From Amoeboaphelidium protococcarum (Eukaryota; Aphelidiomycota; Aphelidea): a stretch of DNA of 64,000 bases. Position numbers and translations under genes: made by a program. The notes under the pieces were generated by a model. That model was not told the DNA's origin. It ran no database searches and saw only the letters and a list, made by a program, of their open reading frames with translations. The stretch spans positions 1,492,501 to 1,556,500 of the forward strand of contig JALECJ010000258.1 in the NCBI GenBank assembly GCA_023515745.1, given 5' to 3'. Below are positions 35,630 through 48,905 of this stretch, piece after piece (position 1 is the first letter of the stretch; every line of letters starts with the position of its first letter).

Positions 35630-37480
35630 TCAAAAGTCGCTTTAATGACTACAGAGAGGTACGAGGAATCTGAGCATTTACAAGTGGATGCCATTGTCGA
35701 GGTAATCCCTAGGGAAGGAGGGAAGAGTTGATAACAGTAGGATAGCGATGGATAGTGGATTGGACTTGATGCTTCTCTAGCCAATTGAAAGAAATAGCAG
35801 TCCAATTGATTAACTCACCGCCAAGTGATCACCATAAGATGCTCCACTCTGTATGTATTTCCCGTAAATAATCCTAAACAGCTTGAACGTTTTCAAATCA
35901 CCACTACCGGCCATGACCAATGCTAGTCCAATCATTGCAACATTCATGCATTGCAGGACGCGCTGTCTTTACTATTTTTGAGATACGGTCGCCGCCTTTC
36001 TAAATTGATCCTTTAGGTTGTTGACGACATTTGATATATATAAAGACACCTCTTTATTGCAGGTGCCTGCATATTTTAATCCTAATGCATAACAGTGTGC
36101 TGCCTAGATGCTTTATACAGTTGACACACTTTGTGAGTACACTTAATAGAGATCATTCAAATCATCGAAAGGAACTACATCCACATCATATAAGCGTATG
36201 AGACATTTAGCCAACATCTTGTAGAATATAACTTCATGAGTATATTAATGCAGGTTATTCGGCAACTTGATGATAGATATGGCTTTACTATCACCAGTAT
36301 TCAGAAAACTCAGACTTAATGCTATTAAGGCAGGTATCATTGTGATTGCAGTATTTACTCCTTGGCCGTCAATATATCTGCATCCCTCCGCATTTTAGAG
36401 GTCCTTCTGTAACAATGTATTATCCACCATAGCGGTCCCATTGATATAATCAGACAACACAGACAGAGAATTTCTCTATCCAAGCGAGACACCACTTAAT
36501 GATCCACTTCCACAATTTATCAGGCCCAATGCAAAAGCAGCATTCAAGCAGAACGCCTCCCTGCTGATACTTTATCCATCAAGCTGTCGATACTATACCT
36601 GCCCCATTTCCTGCAAGCATTAACGACTCATCTCGATAGATCCACTCTGAGCATACAACAACCCGAGACTGATATATGCCACGGACTCTACAAGGGAGCT
36701 AACATTCACTGGTGAGTGGAAAGCACTACTGCCAGAGTGTGGATGATGATGTGAACCATCAAAATTATGACCATGCTGAGGTAGTAAAAAGTCGCTGATA
36801 TGAAGAGATAGTACTTTGGTCAACTTGCTGTCCATCGACTGTAATTAAGATGCAGCGAGACCAAGTAACAGCGAACACGTTGTGTAGTCATGCTTCATAT
36901 TCAGATACTCAAAGATTGAATACTACTGAACGCCCGTCAGATTACCATTGATACCAACGCCTAAAAGAACACCAGCCTGTAGCATAGAGGAAGTGCCAGC
37001 AGTGTTGCATTGAAGCCATGAAATGTCTATAACTCTATCATTTCGTTGGAAGGAAAGACCCATCTTGACACCAATTAGATAATCGGATTAATCTTTAATC
37101 TTCTACATGTGTTACTGGCCAGCATCGAAATGCTCCTCATTTAGAATATTAGCACCTGGTAGTTTGCCATTTAAATTCAGAGTTGGAATTGTACATTTCA
37201 TAGCTTTAGAAGCACGACAGGTATGAGATTCAACCAGAGCGATTCCAAATAGACGAGCCATACTCTTTTACGCCTCTTACAGAAGATATTCTTACAGATG
37301 AATATTGACTTTATCATCCGAGTTCATTTCAGATGCCAATTGCTTAGGGATCTGCACTGGACCATTCCTCCACAGCATTTGACGACATTCATCAAGACGC
37401 AAATCATTTGGATACAGCTTCAACTCTATTTCTTGAAGGGAATCTTTGAAATAGCCAGAGCTATCTTTACAGGTATTCAT
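35630..37480 (-). CDS. APC1: Anaphase-promoting complex subunit 1, PC-repeat half only
   Basis: 616 codons from an ATG at 37480 to TGA 35630-35632. It contains the APC1 proteasome/cyclosome (PC) repeat region: LYPNDLRLDECRQMLWRNGP, AGVLLGVGINGNLTGVQQYS, DYTTCSLLLGLAAS, LVESVAYISLGLLYAQSG, NAAFALGLINCGSGSLSGVS, GLALVMAGSGDLKTFKLFRI and IGLLFLSIGQRSIKSNPLS. APC1 is the scaffold of the cell-cycle E3 ligase APC/C. Known APC1 proteins have a long N-terminal half (WD40 and helical) and a C-terminal domain; neither is present. Past the end, family-like residues VVIKATFDN resume in another frame (about 35650-35560), suggesting a frameshift or missed intron. The start is uncertain. Could be a split gene, a partial duplicate or a divergent short form. 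Confidence 0.75.
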
Positions 37481-37812
37481 TACGTAAATATAATAAATAG
37501 AACGACGAGATAGATAAGTAAAGAATATGGTAATTGTAGACTTGAAGGTACAAGGATGAACTTGATACAAAGGCGCGTGTCGTCTAAAAAGAAGAAAGTT
37601 GATTGTCGACCTGAAACAATCTTAGCGCGGTACTAATTGTAGACGTGCCAGATCTATAAAGGAAGTTAAAATAATAATAATAGTAATGATCGTATATTAT
37701 TGATGTGTTATATTAGCGAAATAAAATTAATGCAATTAAGATTCCAGTTTCAGCTCATAAATGAAGCCGCGTAGACATCTCTCTTCACTGGAACTAACAA
37801 TCAGAACTTTGA
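37481..37812. other. Intergenic between APC1 and the HTH protein
   Basis: 332 bp, AT-rich. A CTTCTTTTTAG acceptor-like site just upstream of 37590 hints that APC1 could have an earlier exon, but no donor or coding block matching the missing APC1 N-terminal half was found. Confidence 0.35.
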
Positions 37813-38988
37813 TCAATCTCCGGGTTAGTGCAAGTCTTTATTGGACAGACTTGGTGATACAACACTGGCGAACCAGTCCAATTACTAATCTACCCATCCA
37901 GTGTTTGTTGATGACAGCTATTCAACATTCAAGGGACGTAATGTAGTATCACTATTCAACAGATTAGCTAGTTGCGGACTGATGGACTGCTGACGAATCT
38001 GATCATTCTCACCTACAACAACAGTGTTTACGCGTTGAGGTGCACGATTTAGTGAACCTTGTATATCAATTTCATTTTCATCAGTACTTGAACTTTATAG
38101 CAGTTACTGCAGGAGAGACATGTGCGCCTGAGATTAAATGCCTGGTGTGGTGCGAACAGGTGAGGGATACGACCAAGTTTGAGATCTTGCGCGAGATTAT
38201 TATTGTTACCCAAACTTCCTACCCTAACTACACTTCCTCCTGTCAAGTACCTCCGGGATAGACTATAGAGCCTCCTGCTATTCCTGGTCCAGCTGCACTT
38301 TCTTAAGAGTATCGTAATATCCGAGTCGATTCAGCCAAGATCTAGCGGTAGAATGACTGATAGGCTTGATTCTGCCCTGGCTAGATGCGTACAATCCAGT
38401 CAGCAGATCATAATTGATAAACTCCATGAAATCAGTAATCTTGAACAACTTATGTTCATCTTTGAGAAGAGATTCTCGTGTCATTGTGGCCACCCACTCT
38501 TTCGCTCTCTTCAGCAACTCTGGATACTCTTCCAACAACCAAGTTCTTCGCTGAGGAGGCAATGCTGGCTCATTATGAATAATATCACGCTTTCTTTACG
38601 CATTCTTGCGCACTTTTTACTTGGAATTTACAGCGGTGCATAAAGAAGCAAAGTGAGCAGGATCACGCTCATAAAGTCCAAGACAGTCGCGAACCTTGTC
38701 AATAGAGATCTGCAGATGATCTGCAATCAGAACTTCAGTGGCATCGCTCGAAGATCCTGCTTTGTCATAGGACTTTTTCAGATGAATTACCAAAAGCTTA
38801 CGCCAATTCTCTGGTAGGTGATCTCTTATTGACTCTCTGATTAAATCTTCAATATTCTAATCGCCATAGTTTTCGTGGATTTCCAGGGACTATTGAGGCT
38901 GATCTAACGCTTGTTATTCGCCAAGGGATAACGGAGGCTCCGGACTGTAAGATGTGCTAAAACTCTTACTTCGTGATCTCGTTCGCAT
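37813..38988 (-). CDS. Hypothetical protein with transposase-like HTH region
   Basis: 391 aa, one frame. A Ser/Arg-rich N terminus, then helical segments: NIEDLIRESIRDHL, QISIDKVRDCLGLYERD, PPQRRTWLLEEYPELLKRAK, and a distinctive block KPISHSTARSWLNRLGYYDT (about residue 225). That block looks like the helix-turn-helix of fungal DDE-transposase-like proteins (pattern ISxRTARRWLxxLGF), but the DGHER and catalytic parts that usually follow are missing; instead the C terminus is Gln/Ser rich, with Gln runs written TAA. Either a domesticated transposase N-terminal domain or an unrelated DNA-binding protein. Lies 95 bp downstream of the condensin gene, same strand. Function unknown. Confidence 0.6.
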
Positions 38989-39083
38989 GTTTAAAAAAGC
39001 TACTGTGAGATGAATTGACATGTCAAAAGTCAGTGAAGCGAAAAGTACTAACACATTATAATAGCATTCATTCACATGACGTG

Positions 39084-42000
39084 TCACTTCGCAGTCCTTC
39101 GTGTTGCTGACCTGGTCGAACGATTTGGGACGTTTTCGTCAGATATGGTAGAGCTAACAGGGGCAGGTTGCTTCACTCTTGATTTCTTGATAGACTTCTA
39201 GTTAACAGTAATCTCAAGAGTGGCATCATCTTGCACCACATCCATTTTTGTGGGAGACAAGGATAACTTCTGAAGAGTTAAAGATGGATCAACCATATGA
39301 GCAGTACTAATTTTAGTATTGTCGACAGCCAATTCGGCATTACCAGCAGTTTCATAGTATTGCTCATTCTTTAACAACACTTCATTCAGACGTCTCTCCA
39401 AATCATCAATTTACGATTGGTATACGGCGCTAACATTCCTTCTACATTTCTACAATACAATGGAAACATGCTTTTTCGATTCGGAAGATTACATCTTGTC
39501 CGCCATAGAATTGATTCCATCGGCAAATTTCTTATATTAACGCTCAGTGTTATATGGCAACAGAGTGAGGCAGAAAGTCAACTTCATGAGCTAAGTATGA
39601 TCCTCACACAAACTACCTTTCTAACAAATTCTCTCAATGATATTCTCATATTGACGTTCCTTGTCCAGAAATGTAAACAGATACTTCATCAACTCTTAGA
39701 ATTTTGGCATTTCCAAGTTTTAATCTTGACTGGAGAGAATACCAATTATATCAGATAGATTATTGTACACTGCATTATCTTTCTCAGCCAAGCTACTAAA
39801 GAATACCTTGGCCAAGTCTCTAACAATTTAATCTTCCTCTTACAAACACATGGCAATCTGACTTAAATGATTCTTTGACTTTAGAAGACCTTTAGACACC
39901 AAATTAGTGAGGACCATGAGAACATTCTGCTTGACTCTTCGTCCACCATTAATAAGAAATGTGAATAGCCAGTCCACATTGTCATGCATAATATTCGAAT
40001 GACACACGTATAGATCACCAAGTAGGAGAACAGTATTAATCTGCGCAACATCATCTTGAGATTGAAGCGCAGTTTGACAAAGGATTTTTATATTCTGATG
40101 GCAACATTAAGGGGACAGAAGCATGAGATTTCCTAAAGCAAAGAGAGCCTATCGTCTGACACAGGCATTGATATCCGGCACTCTTAATACCATCTAAACT
40201 AACTACAAACCAAGGCGAAGGAGAGAACCTTGTCCATTTAAAAGCTACTCGTATCTAATACTTAACAAAGTATCGCCTATTGCATCTTTTGAATTCCCAA
40301 CGACATCATCTATAGTATCTCCAGGACTACTAGATGAAGTAGCTGACTTTGAATGCGCAGATTATTACTTGGACTCGATCTCTTTACAAAACTTTTCCAC
40401 CTTTTGCAAATGACCAATAAGATGAATCGCAGCATTTCCAATCATAAATAATGCTTTACTAACTTTAAATACACTCATACTTTATAATCCATCACCAAAA
40501 GCTTGCTTGATACACTCTCGAGTCCAAAAAGAAACTAAAATCTCCGGTCGATCAGCAATACCGAAAACTCCTTTCAAGATCAACGATGCAACTTCAAACC
40601 ACATACTACTTAAACTGTTGGAGAAGATAACTCTGCTACAGAACTGAAGTAATGGATCGGATGCCTCTAGAAATTTGACCGTCTTGCCATGTTTAGTTCC
40701 TTTCTTCGAGCTTTGTGAATTAGATTAAGCCTTTAATTAAAACTCTAACAGAATGCATAGACCGTAATAAGTTAATGACATATCAGAAGATGGTTCAATT
40801 GAGGTCAAAGTATCCAATAAACGATTCAGCTTTGTAACAGCTATACTATTGTCCTACTTTACAAACAGATAGTACAGTCTAATAGAATTGCTTCTTATTG
40901 CATCGCTAACATTCTAATCAAAGACATTATCCCATAAGCGCTCCACTAACTCAGCAGAAATGAGCTCCTTCTTCTTCAACGCGGCAAATATCTCAACCAG
41001 AGACTCGCGATCTGCAAACGACATGTTCTTTGTTAGTTGCAGCAAACTCTCAATGCCCAACTCCATCTAAGCAGGATCATCCACATCAAGATCGAGATAC
41101 AAACTGTGAAAAGCTTGCAAGACATGTTCCCTGATGCTTCTGGATTCCATATCACCAGTATCTTTGGACCAAACCAGATATAAGACTTTCTTCACCGACA
41201 AGACAGCTTCCTTAATATCGACTCTTGCAGCATCTACGATACAGTGAATAGATTCAACCACGTCGCTTTTGACTTTAGAATGCAGAAGAGAGCTGACAAT
41301 CTCTAGAGATTACTGAACTTGCAAGGCAAAATCAACAGCATCCTCATAATACTTTCGCTAAACTTACAATTGTGTAATTTCCTTTTCAGAATAGATAGGT
41401 TAATCGGCTCCCTCACCGCCTATTGCACTCTTTCTTCTATCCTCAGCAAGCAATTCCTTTGCGGATTAAGGTAAAGCATCCTCCAACTCGGCAATAATAT
41501 CTTGAGCTCCACTTTCATCTTTTCTTAACTCTGATACCTTTTGCAATTATTCATTAAAATGTTCGTACTTCTATTTGAAGAGCTAAACATCAATGCCACC
41601 TCCATCTAACCAAAACGGATGATATTTGATAGCACAAGCAATGAATCTTATAGCTTCTTTTCTAACGATGCTCGACTTGTCTACAAGTCTGCCAATAGCC
41701 AGATCAACCACAAACTTCCTTTTAGGGAGAGGTATACAGTTTTTAAATGAGTTGCCATCAGCCACATGACACAAAAGCGCAAAAGTTTTTAAAACTTTGG
41801 CACGGCAATAAGAGGAAGTGTCATGTACTCTTTACTCCAGCAGAAGACTGATACGCATACAATCATCAGTATAGGAATCACTAGGTTGATTAGGAACTAA
41901 CGACAACATCTAGCCTAAAATCTCGATAACTGAGCAGCGAATTACATAAGAATCAGAGTCGATTTGAGTTTATAAATGACCAATGTGACCTCTGAGCATC

Positions 42001-42911
42001 TCAACTGACCCTTCATGCAATACAAGTCGCCCAAAAAATTTAGCGCACTCTTTAGCAGACTTATCTTCTGCCTCTAAATTCAGCTAACCAAACTCCAAAC
42101 ACAACTTTTCGTACACTTTATTAGTTGAATTACAGCTATCAACCATTGCGATTAACACGTCAGCCATAAACTCGCTCAAATGAGTACTCAACTGCAGATT
42201 CTCCATAATTACATCCACAACTTGATTATACTGACCAAATCGGTCAACTATAAATGCAACTAAAGAGCCAACAATCTTTTTGATCTCTGTAGACTTTGTA
42301 TTAGGCTCAAACTTAATCAGGCACTTGACAATATCCCATAGAATAGAAGCTGTAGTGGCAGCAGATGTTGATAAGTGGATACTAGACTACTAAATAAGCA
42401 GGAACACAGTCTCGACCATACACACTTTCTACTCATCCCAATTCCATGATGATGATAATTAGCCTTGAGACTGAACGCCAGTCTTTCGCGACTTTTTGGC
42501 AGATTTTAAAACCGTTTCACTTCCCGCGGCCAAAGTCGTGTGCGCCAAAGACTCACCACTGGACAAGTAACAATAACAGTAAATGGTAGCCAGTTACAAG
42601 GCTAAAACATTGTTTTATTTATCTTCTTTTAGTAATGACAGTAAATTCATAAGCATATTAAACATCTCAATTCTTTCCTTGTTAGACATATGCAAGAATT
42701 GACTCAGACAGAATGCAATAGCAATATGCACAGGAGTATCATGGTAGAACTCAAACAAGTTAAGGATATCCTCCTCCAAAAGTTCAGTCAAATCTTAAAT
42801 TATGGTACTCAGTTAGACACCCTCCAACTCTGAGAAATCATAATCCTAATCATAAAGATGACCATAAGAGCTCAAATTGTGTCTAATTCTTGTAATATCA
42901 ACGTTCTCCAT
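39084..42911 (-). CDS. CND1: Condensin complex subunit 1 (CAP-D2)
   Basis: 1275 aa, intronless and open over 3.8 kb only under TAR=Gln. HEAT-repeat non-SMC subunit of condensin I, needed for mitotic chromosome compaction. Visible: TPVHIAIAFCLSQFLHMSNK near the N terminus, VRDKSSIVRKEA-type HEAT segments (RLVDKSSIVRKEAIRFIACA, YHPFWLDGG), an Ile/Leu helical repeat core, and toward the C terminus CEDHTQLMKLTFCLTLLPYN followed by a basic, Ser/Pro-rich tail (LSLSPTKMD, RSTRSATRRTAK) that probably carries CDK sites. Length fits the family (about 1150-1400). CAP-D3 is the alternative, but the N-terminal pattern and the CLTLLP block favour D2. It shares a 345-bp divergent promoter with the F-box-like gene. 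Confidence 0.88.
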
Positions 42912-43256
42912 TTTTTTGAAACTTTTAACAACGCTCTCTTTTAAAATACAAAGTGAAACAAGAAAAGACAAAGGACTGTCGCGATCTCACTACGCGCCTC
43001 GGTGAGCTAAATAGTTGGTCAATTCTTTCTCAATGGATGTGTCTTTAATTATCCCGATTGGCTTTCACCCGGGCCACTGACGGAGACGCATCACAGTTGT
43101 GCGACGAACGCGATACATTCCGGGACTGTACTTTGTTCGCGTTTGTGATTTTGTTGTCGAGATTTTCTCCCTCTTTTTTCCTCAACAACTGTCAGTCCCA
43201 AACTGATTTGGTGAATTTTAAGATCGGTCAATTTATGTCACCACGCACTATATAAT
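42912..43256. promoter_or_regulatory. Divergent promoter between CND1 and the F-box-like gene
   Basis: 345 bp with no supported gene. Short frames here are chance frames. Confidence 0.3.
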
Positions 43257-45095
43257 ATGCTTTTGCCACTGCTTAATCATCCTGATCTTCCGGATATTGT
43301 TTTAAGGTATTTGAGAGCTGCAGATGTATTCAATTTGTGCTGCATTAACAAAACAGTGTGGTAAATAATGGTGAGCGATTTGAGATTGATCAGGGCCATG
43401 TATCGGCGGCATTATGGCTCAGTTTTGGCAATGTATCGTATTAAAGACCACACTTATTTGTACAAAATGGGCAACATGAAAGTGAGAACTGCCAAGTAGC
43501 TGTATGAATATTTCGCATGTCCAGAATTGCGAAAATGTAAAGCTTTGCTCAACTTTGTCTATTTACACGAAACTGCTGCGTACGTGATGCATGATAGTCC
43601 TTGGTTTTAGTTTATGCTATAATACTTGGAGAATTGTGAACTTGATCGGGAGGTGTAATTCTAAATTGTAGCGACTCAAGACTACTGGCCAAGTTTTTAT
43701 TCGTATTGTCCCATAGGGAAGGTTGTTGAAGATGGCCTGATTCTGAGTAAAGGCAGTCGTGATCATATGGAGATTGTTATTACCCATTTGACATATATCG
43801 ATCTAGATAGTTATATACCTCTCACTCCTTACACGCTTTAAGTCCTTAATAGTCTGACTGTATAAAATTACCTGCACTATATTAAAGTAATGCGTCTTAT
43901 TTAACGCGTCAACGCCCTTACTCTGTCTGATAGATACCGGAAGGCCTTTAAGATGTTACATAAAAGCTCCCATGTATTCTCGTTTAGTTTGCGCGACTTG
44001 ATCAAGCAAGTTCTTCTGGAGAAGCCTTTTGTCAATATACAGACTACTATGATGATTATTGAAGATGCTGTCGAGTCTCGGGATGATTATGTGTATGCAC
44101 GTCGATTGCTTCTTACCCACTTTGACCAGGTGTATCCCCATAGTTTTGAGCAGAATACCCATTTATGCCTTTTGTCTTCTAGGGAGCTGGAACTGCTCTA
44201 ATAGTATATAAACTGGACAGATATCTTATATCTTATGGATGTTGAGTTTAGCCAGTACATCACTGCAGAAACTAGCATGGCTCATATCTGTATGATCCTT
44301 TCTCGGTTATATGGCTTCGATGAGTAGGAGCAGTATTTAGATTTTCTATAAAAGTTGCTAAAATTTATGCTGCAGTAAGAGTACGTGATGCCCACTCTGT
44401 ATCTACTCATGGAATTAATACGGCACAACGTCTGGCTGCCTTTCATTGAATCACTGACTGAGAAGTAAGTATTAACTCTTTGTAAAGCAGTGTTGAACCA
44501 AGTAATGTATGGCAATTGTGATTTTAAATGTGGTGGTTAATGTATTTATTCACTGTTTGACTCGCTAGTCACTATATCGTCAAGTTAGTATGCGATGGCC
44601 ATTCTAAGCAAAGTGGTTGAATATTACTTAGAGAAGGCCAATTTCGGTAGAGCTGTCACGTATGTCCAGTATATGCTGACTGTCATTATGAAGCGGTGCC
44701 ATCTATCTGGATTGGCGGAGCGGCGGAAGTAGTTTGAGATTATACTGGATTAGCTTTTAGAGAGTTACGCGTCCTTGAGTGCCATTGGAATTACATTCGC
44801 ATCGATAGTTGACGAACACTTCAATTTGTGGCTATCCGATGCTCTAATGCCAGTTGTGATGGGCAATTTTGTTAAACTCGGTCGAAAATACGGCTCTCAA
44901 GTGGCCCTGGATGAGTTTAAAGATTTGCAGTGGTATCTGGACTTTGTAACCAAGAGAGGCTAGCGATAATTATATAAAAGGATGGAAATGGAGTTGAAGC
45001 AACTGCGCAAGCAATCGGATCTCTTCCCGCCAGTCTCTATTGAACTTATCAACTCACTGCTTTATAGAGTATCTGAATTTAAACGTAATCACTGA
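43257..45095 (+). CDS. Hypothetical protein with N-terminal F-box-like segment
   Basis: 612 aa, intronless. Residues 1-35 (LLNHPDLPDIVLRYLRAADV then FNLCCINKTVW) have the Leu/Pro and Trp spacing of an F-box, which would bind Skp1 in an SCF ubiquitin ligase. The rest is mostly helical with aromatic residues (YITAETSMAHICMILSRLYG, FNLWLSDALMPVVMGNFVKL) and no repeat or motif I recognise. About 30 in-frame TAR codons make it invisible under the standard code. It lies between CND1 (divergent) and MPP-alpha (same strand, 114 bp downstream). Identity as an F-box protein is an inference. Confidence 0.6.
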
Positions 45096-45209
45096 TTATA
45101 TTGATAACATTATTAAATAGATACTACAATTGCATCAACTTTTAAAAGTTCTATCTTTCAGTGAAATAGATCTTAGTCTTTCTCTTCCCTTTAATAGTAA
45201 AAATCAAAG

Positions 45210-46640
45210 ATGCAGAAAATGATGATTAGACGTTTAAAATCAACAGCCTCTGTAAAGACGTCATCCGGCGCGTCTCAATCACTGTAAGTTAGCAAATTGC
45301 CTAATGGTGTCACAGTAGCTACCGATAATACATCTGGGTACTTTGTCGGTCTTGGAATGTATATCAAAGCCGGCTCTAGGTATGAAGACGCGATTGGATC
45401 CGGTGATTAACTGCAAGGATATTCACATTTAGCAGAGAAATTGGCATTTAAAGGCTCTCTAAATATATCGAGAGAGTCCATGTCCACAGCGATGGAAGAA
45501 ATGGGTGGAAATATTCATTCTGTATCTACCAGGGAAAATATAATCTACTAGGGAACCACTTTCGCGTAGCATATACCGCGTCTTTTTTAACTGTATGCCA
45601 ATAATGTTAGATCGCCTATAATTGATGATCAAGTGGTTGAAGATTCAGTCGCTGCTGCTGAATGGGAAGTGTTCTAGCAGGAGGATAGAGTGACTGAATT
45701 TGGACTACTCTAATTGACGCATTAGACAGCATTTGGGACGAATACTTTGGGAAATTCGTAGTATTTCGACGCGTCCAGGATGCCTGTTGGTTCGCTTGCG
45801 GATGGTCTTCGCAATTATGTCAATCATTTCTTCAAGCCTTAGAATATTGTTGTCGCCGGCGTTGGTTGTGACCATCAATAGATTATGGACTTGGCTAGTA
45901 TGCATTTGGGTGATTGGAAGCCGCCATCTGCTACCACCGGCAAGGTCCCTTCCCAAACCGAGATTCCCTCAAAGTACTAAGGCGGTCAGTGTATAAAGTC
46001 TTACACTCCGCCTAGTCATCTACCGCCTAATTTGAAGGATCTGACACATATTCAGTTGGCATTCTAGAGTCCGCGGTTCAATTCTCCTGATGTTTATGCA
46101 TACTCTGTCCTTCAGACGCTGCTAGGTGGTGGTGATTCGTTTAGTGCCGGAGGTCCAGGTAAAGGCATGTATTCGCGACTCTACACCAACGTTCTCAATC
46201 GATACTACTGGGTGGAGAGCATATCTGCACAGAATCACAGCTATTCAGATAATGGAATATTTGTGTATCATGCCACTGTTCCTCATCATGCTGTGACAAA
46301 CGCTCTAAAGGTAATTGGTACGGAAATTTAGAAGGTGATCGACTCGCCTATTTTGGATATTGAACTATAGCGGGCTAAGAATCAACTAAAGTCTCAGGTC
46401 TTCCTCAATATGGAATCTCGTATGGTTCAAGTAGAAGATATTGGGCGGTAGGTGCAGCTTATAGGTACTAGAGTCAGTCCTAATGAGTTGAATGATAGGA
46501 TTGAGCAAGTGACCGCTTAGGACATTAAAAAGGCTGTCATTGACATGTGCTCCACCAAGCCAACGTTTACTCTGCTAGGGAATACGCGTCACGCTCCCGA
46601 CCTGTACAAGATTTACCGCCAATTTGGCTTCAAGACATGA
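45210..46640 (+). CDS. MAS2: Mitochondrial processing peptidase alpha subunit
   Basis: 476 aa, intronless. Removes matrix presequences together with the catalytic beta subunit. The start [14 protein letters not shown] is itself a presequence. Visible: [33 protein letters not shown] then [45 protein letters not shown] (the glycine-rich substrate loop of alpha-MPP), [33 protein letters not shown]. The zinc motif HxxEH of beta-MPP is HxxEK here, as expected for the non-catalytic alpha subunit. The glycine-rich loop separates it from complex III core proteins. Confidence 0.95.
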
Positions 46641-46751
46641 GTACATTTAAATAGAGTAATTCACCGTGAAAGTTGAATATTCTTGGGAAATCATAGATAA
46701 ATTAAATTTTATATACATTTTGAAGCATATTGACATACGTGACTCTTAGGA

Positions 46752-48905
46752 TCATTCAAAGCTCGGAAGATCAACTTCAGCCTCTTTGATTACTTGAGTT
46801 TTACCGATTGAGTCCAACAAATCTCTGTCCTCTTGAGACAGAATCGAATGAGGTCTTTCTAAAGGATCGCTCTCTTTAGGCCATATTATGGAATCATCAG
46901 CCCATAACTAATAGTTGCTTTAGCCATTGAATGTTGGCTTGGATGAGAGTGGATACTTGGCAGAAGTTTAAGCCATGCTTTTAAACTTTGAGCCGTACAA
47001 CTTCATAGTAGTGGCAACAGCAGCAAATTTGGCACCTTCATAATCTCCCAAATGAAAAATCGCATCCAAAAAGTTCTGCATTCTGCCTTTGCGCTCCAGT
47101 AGAACGCGTCCCATAGCCAGTATGGTGAGTGATATTTCATACATCATCATATCTCGCACAGCGACAATGATATTCCTTTCCACTACTGCAGGATGCTTTA
47201 ACCATTTTCCAGTGATAGGCTCTCGAAGTCCGCCCTTCTAATTCCTAATCCAGTCGTCCCTGAAATGTTAAAGCCATTCATCAGATGGCATGATATTGGA
47301 CATCTTCTTCAACAACAGAGTATTACTCACCAGCCGGGAGCGAGCCATTTTCAATCCACCCAACTTGGTAGTCCATATGCGAACGAATCGCTGAGACGCC
47401 TGGCGCCACATGTTATTCGGTCCGCTGTAGGAACTGATATCCTCCTCATATTCGGTAGCTACTTGGAGAAAAATGGCGCCAATCCTACTCAAAACTTCTC
47501 GTCCATGTGGATGAAATAGAAGACCTGATGCAATCTACTGAGCACGGCGTCGATCTTCCATCAGACCGTAACCTGTATTCATATATGCCGGTCGCATCTA
47601 GCCGCCACAAGTTTCTCTCCAATTGGCAGTATTCTACATCATTGCATTCCAGTACCACTCGGCCAATGTCTCAGCTTTTCGCACGGTCATCTCCTTGACA
47701 AGATCAGCTGGCCATCCCGGATCATGACCAAGATGGTATACTTTCTCAAACTGCTTGAAGGACACCAGGCTGCCACCTACCAAACGTTCGAGATCTACAC
47801 CGCCAAACTGATTAACGAACCAGCGTTCAGTAAATGGAGACGGTGGTTGAGTGATGGGAAACAAGGCACTCAACTAATGTTAATGCATATTAGACATGGC
47901 AATTGCTGACAGCATGTGCTTTCTTGGCATGATGTATTTCAAATTCATATGTCCCTGCTTGAGTTTAGTATCATAATCCCGGTATTTGGGCTTATATATG
48001 AATGATTCGGCAGGATTAAATGATGTCATATCAAAGTAGAGACAATATGTCTCATGTGGGAACAAGTCTTGACCATCAGGCACGGTCCACTCGAATATGT
48101 GTGTCTAATCCAATGTGGTGAATACATCAGACGCGGACGATGATGCCGGACGCCAGTGAGATGTGTCAATTCCAGGAGGATGTTCCAGAACAGCCCCTGT
48201 CGCATAATCGACAAACATAGTTTTTAGATGGATCATATCGGAGGTTATGGCAGATTTGTGGGGACGTTTGCAGACAGTAAGGTACACTGAGAGGTATGGA
48301 TAATCGGGAGGATATAGATCACCAATTTGAAAAGCGATAGAGTACCGCTAGCCATTATATAGTTCAGGATTGAGCGTAGAGTCATGGGAGAGAGTTATTG
48401 TACGATATTGATCAGAGGCAGTAGTAGGGGCAATAATGAGTAGCTTGTCTACAATTAAATAAGGCAATTTATTAGCGAGATAATAGCGATTGTATTTAAT
48501 TACATTTAAACAGACTTACTAATCTTTCGCATCTCTGAGCGTATAAAGGATTCATGTGTGTCGTCCAGTCTCTGCATATACTGCGACATTTGATCAATAT
48601 TCGGTCGGAACTGATTGGGACCTTCTACATTACTATGCGATAAATGATGGAAATTACTTGATAACATTTGTTGATTAAGGGTAGATGTAAATACCTGTAA
48701 ACTCGTTTGGAAATTGATCAGCACACAGCATAGACTACTTCATTTTTGTATAGAATCTAGAGTACCATGGCTTAATCGGAGCGTCGTAATACTTGTTTTA
48801 ACTCTAGATTCTGCGTGCTTTTCTCTTGCCATGTCCAAACATGGAATGGACTTGATCAAGCACCAGCAGCGATACAACAATCACCCACAACAGTTGGCCT
48901 TTCAT
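46752..48905 (-). CDS. Large secreted or lumenal protein of unknown function
   Basis: Three exons, 48905-48695, 48624-48520 and 48448-46752, with introns of 70 and 71 bp (both GT...GTAG); 670 aa. The N terminus MKGQLLWVIVVSLLVLDQVH followed by S is a classic signal peptide, then a basic stretch GHGKRKARR that might be a maturation site. The body has many Trp, Tyr and His residues (YNGQRYSIAFQIGDLYPPDY, TSHWRPASSS, IFEWTVPDGQDLFPHETYCL, HLGHDPGWPADLV, YSGPNNMWRQASQRF, VVERNIIVAVRDMMMYEISL). I recognise no catalytic motif, repeat or transmembrane anchor. Could be a lineage-specific secreted enzyme or cell-surface protein; if the host is a parasite, an effector or wall component is possible. Function unknown. 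Confidence 0.75.

Noticed and set aside
35584-35805. Separate small gene in the frame containing VVIKATFDN
   Set aside because: Better explained as an out-of-frame continuation of APC1; no start or independent support.
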